A stretch of DNA of 6,154 nt, taken from assembly GCA_964518995.1 (NCBI GenBank), contig CAZFJU010000244.1, forward strand, positions 1 to 6,154. The letters run 5' to 3'. How positions within the stretch are numbered: the first letter of the stretch is position 1; each line of letters opens with the position of its first letter. Shown here piece by piece: positions 5,535-6,154 of the stretch. Position numbers and translations under genes: made by a program. The DNA is from ZC4RG20 sp964518995 (lineage in GTDB: Bacteria > Pseudomonadota > Gammaproteobacteria > Steroidobacterales > Rariloculaceae). The notes under the pieces were generated by a model that worked only from the letters and a program-made list of their open reading frames with translations, ran no database searches and was not told where the DNA came from.

Positions 5535-6154
5535 ATGAACAATCGCTCATTTGTGCGGGCCGCGTTGTTAATCGGCGCGAGCGTCGTTGCGGGGCCGGGC
5601 GCGAGTGCCGAGCCGGGCGACGTGCTCGTGCTGACCGCGCTGCCCGTCACGTACTCGATCACCTCGGCACTTGCGGAAGGCACGTCTATCGTCGTCGAGA
5701 ACGTGCCGGAGGAAGGACGCAGGATGAACGCGCTGGTGAATCTGTTGACTCAGCGCGCCGACCGCTTCGAGGAGCAGCTGGCCGGCGCCGCGGCCGTCGT
5801 CACCATCGGCAAGCTGTGGCGCGACGACCCGCTCTACACTGCGGCCCGAGGCGCCAACATCCGCGTCGTCGAAATCGATGCGACGAAGCCGTGGTCTACG
5901 TCGCTGGAAGGCGTGTCCGTCGCCCTCGAGCCGGCGGAGCAAGGGCCATGGTCGAGCGGCAGCGGTAGGCGTGAGCCGTCCGTCTATTTCTGGCTGAGCC
6001 CGGCGAATGCCGTCCAGTCGGCGGACATCGTGGCGCGCGATCTGATGCGCCTCGCGCCAGAGGATGCAGCCCGAATCGAGGAGAATCTCAACGTGCTGCG
6101 GCGCGAGCTGGTCGACCTGAAGCGTGAGTATGAGGTGAAGTTCGCCGCGCTGCA
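5535..6154 (+). CDS. Second ZnuA-like binding protein lacking histidine ligands (runs off right edge)
   Basis: This is an exported protein of which 206 residues are visible, open to the window end. ATG at 5535 follows the permease stop by one base, with GGCGGAGG 6 bases upstream. A signal peptide covers about 1-25 and ends in ASA. The order of elements follows cluster A-I binding proteins: VLVLTALPVTYSITSALA at about 30-47, AAVVTIGKLW at about 85-94, and the helix after VYFWLSPANAVQSADIVARD, which ends in a coiled linker-like RRELVDLKREYEVKF. The ligand motifs are lost. The first is VENVPEEGRRM instead of a PHxYxP type. The second is VYFWLSPANA, where the family has DPHxWLxPxNA, so the His position is Tyr or Val depending on alignment. 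No histidine occurs anywhere in the visible part. It may be a partner, a decoy, or a receptor for a chelated ligand. The C-terminal lobe is not visible. Confidence 0.85.
   Translation, partial: MNNRSFVRAALLIGASVVAGPGASAEPGDVLVLTALPVTYSITSALAEGTSIVVENVPEEGRRMNALVNLLTQRADRFEEQLAGAAAVVTIGKLWRDDPLYTAARGANIRVVEIDATKPWSTSLEGVSVALEPAEQGPWSSGSGRREPSVYFWLSPANAVQSADIVARDLMRLAPEDAARIEENLNVLRRELVDLKREYEVKFAAL

Noticed and set aside
4927..5550. Ser/Thr-rich minus-strand frame opposite the permease
   Set aside because: Low-complexity antisense shadow of hydrophobic codons in the permease gene.
1..6154. CRISPR array, tRNA/rRNA gene, insertion sequence or phage module
   Set aside because: No regular repeat-spacer pattern, no tRNA arms, no transposase or terminal inverted repeats, and no phage-type genes were seen.

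Overview
The window is GC-rich, densely coded DNA with a Gram-negative cell plan: a TonB-dependent outer-membrane receptor, several exported periplasmic proteins and an inner-membrane ABC transporter. Codon use, the receptor type and the operon style suggest a proteobacterium, most likely a gammaproteobacterium. No rRNA, tRNA or other taxonomic marker is present, so this is an inference.

Layout. Positions 1-445 (minus strand) hold the N-terminal 148 codons of a BtuB-like TonB-dependent receptor that runs off the left edge. Positions 446-1163 are a 718-base divergent intergenic region without a convincing gene. It contains two candidate plus-strand promoters, three palindromic or hairpin elements and a family of short CCTACGGC repeats. 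From 1164 to the right edge, six genes on the plus strand form one tight operon: (1) a small exported NikL-like protein; (2) a larger exported DUF4198/NikK-like protein; (3) a single-pass membrane-anchored periplasmic protein of unknown function; (4) a ZnuA-type solute-binding protein; (5) an ABC ATPase; (6) an ABC-3 family permease; followed by (7) a second, truncated-by-window ZnuA-like protein (counting this, seven plus-strand genes). Three junctions are 4-base start/stop overlaps (GTGA, TTGA, GTGA), and the other gaps are 1 to 7 bases.

How the genes may work together. The receptor would bring a metal or metal complex across the outer membrane. The exported NikL/NikK-like proteins, the anchored protein and the binding proteins would handle it in the periplasm, and the permease with its ATPase would move it into the cytoplasm. 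The exact substrate (zinc, manganese, nickel, cobalt or a metal chelate) cannot be read from the sequence.

Most unusual points. Accessory proteins that normally accompany ECF-type nickel/cobalt importers sit here with a ZnuABC-type importer. The permease has Gln and Asn where the family has the Asp and His of the metal gate. The second binding protein has no histidine in its 206 visible residues. Both NikL- and NikK-like proteins are predicted to be cleaved so that the mature chain begins with histidine. Together these point to an atypical metal-uptake system, possibly for a complexed metal.
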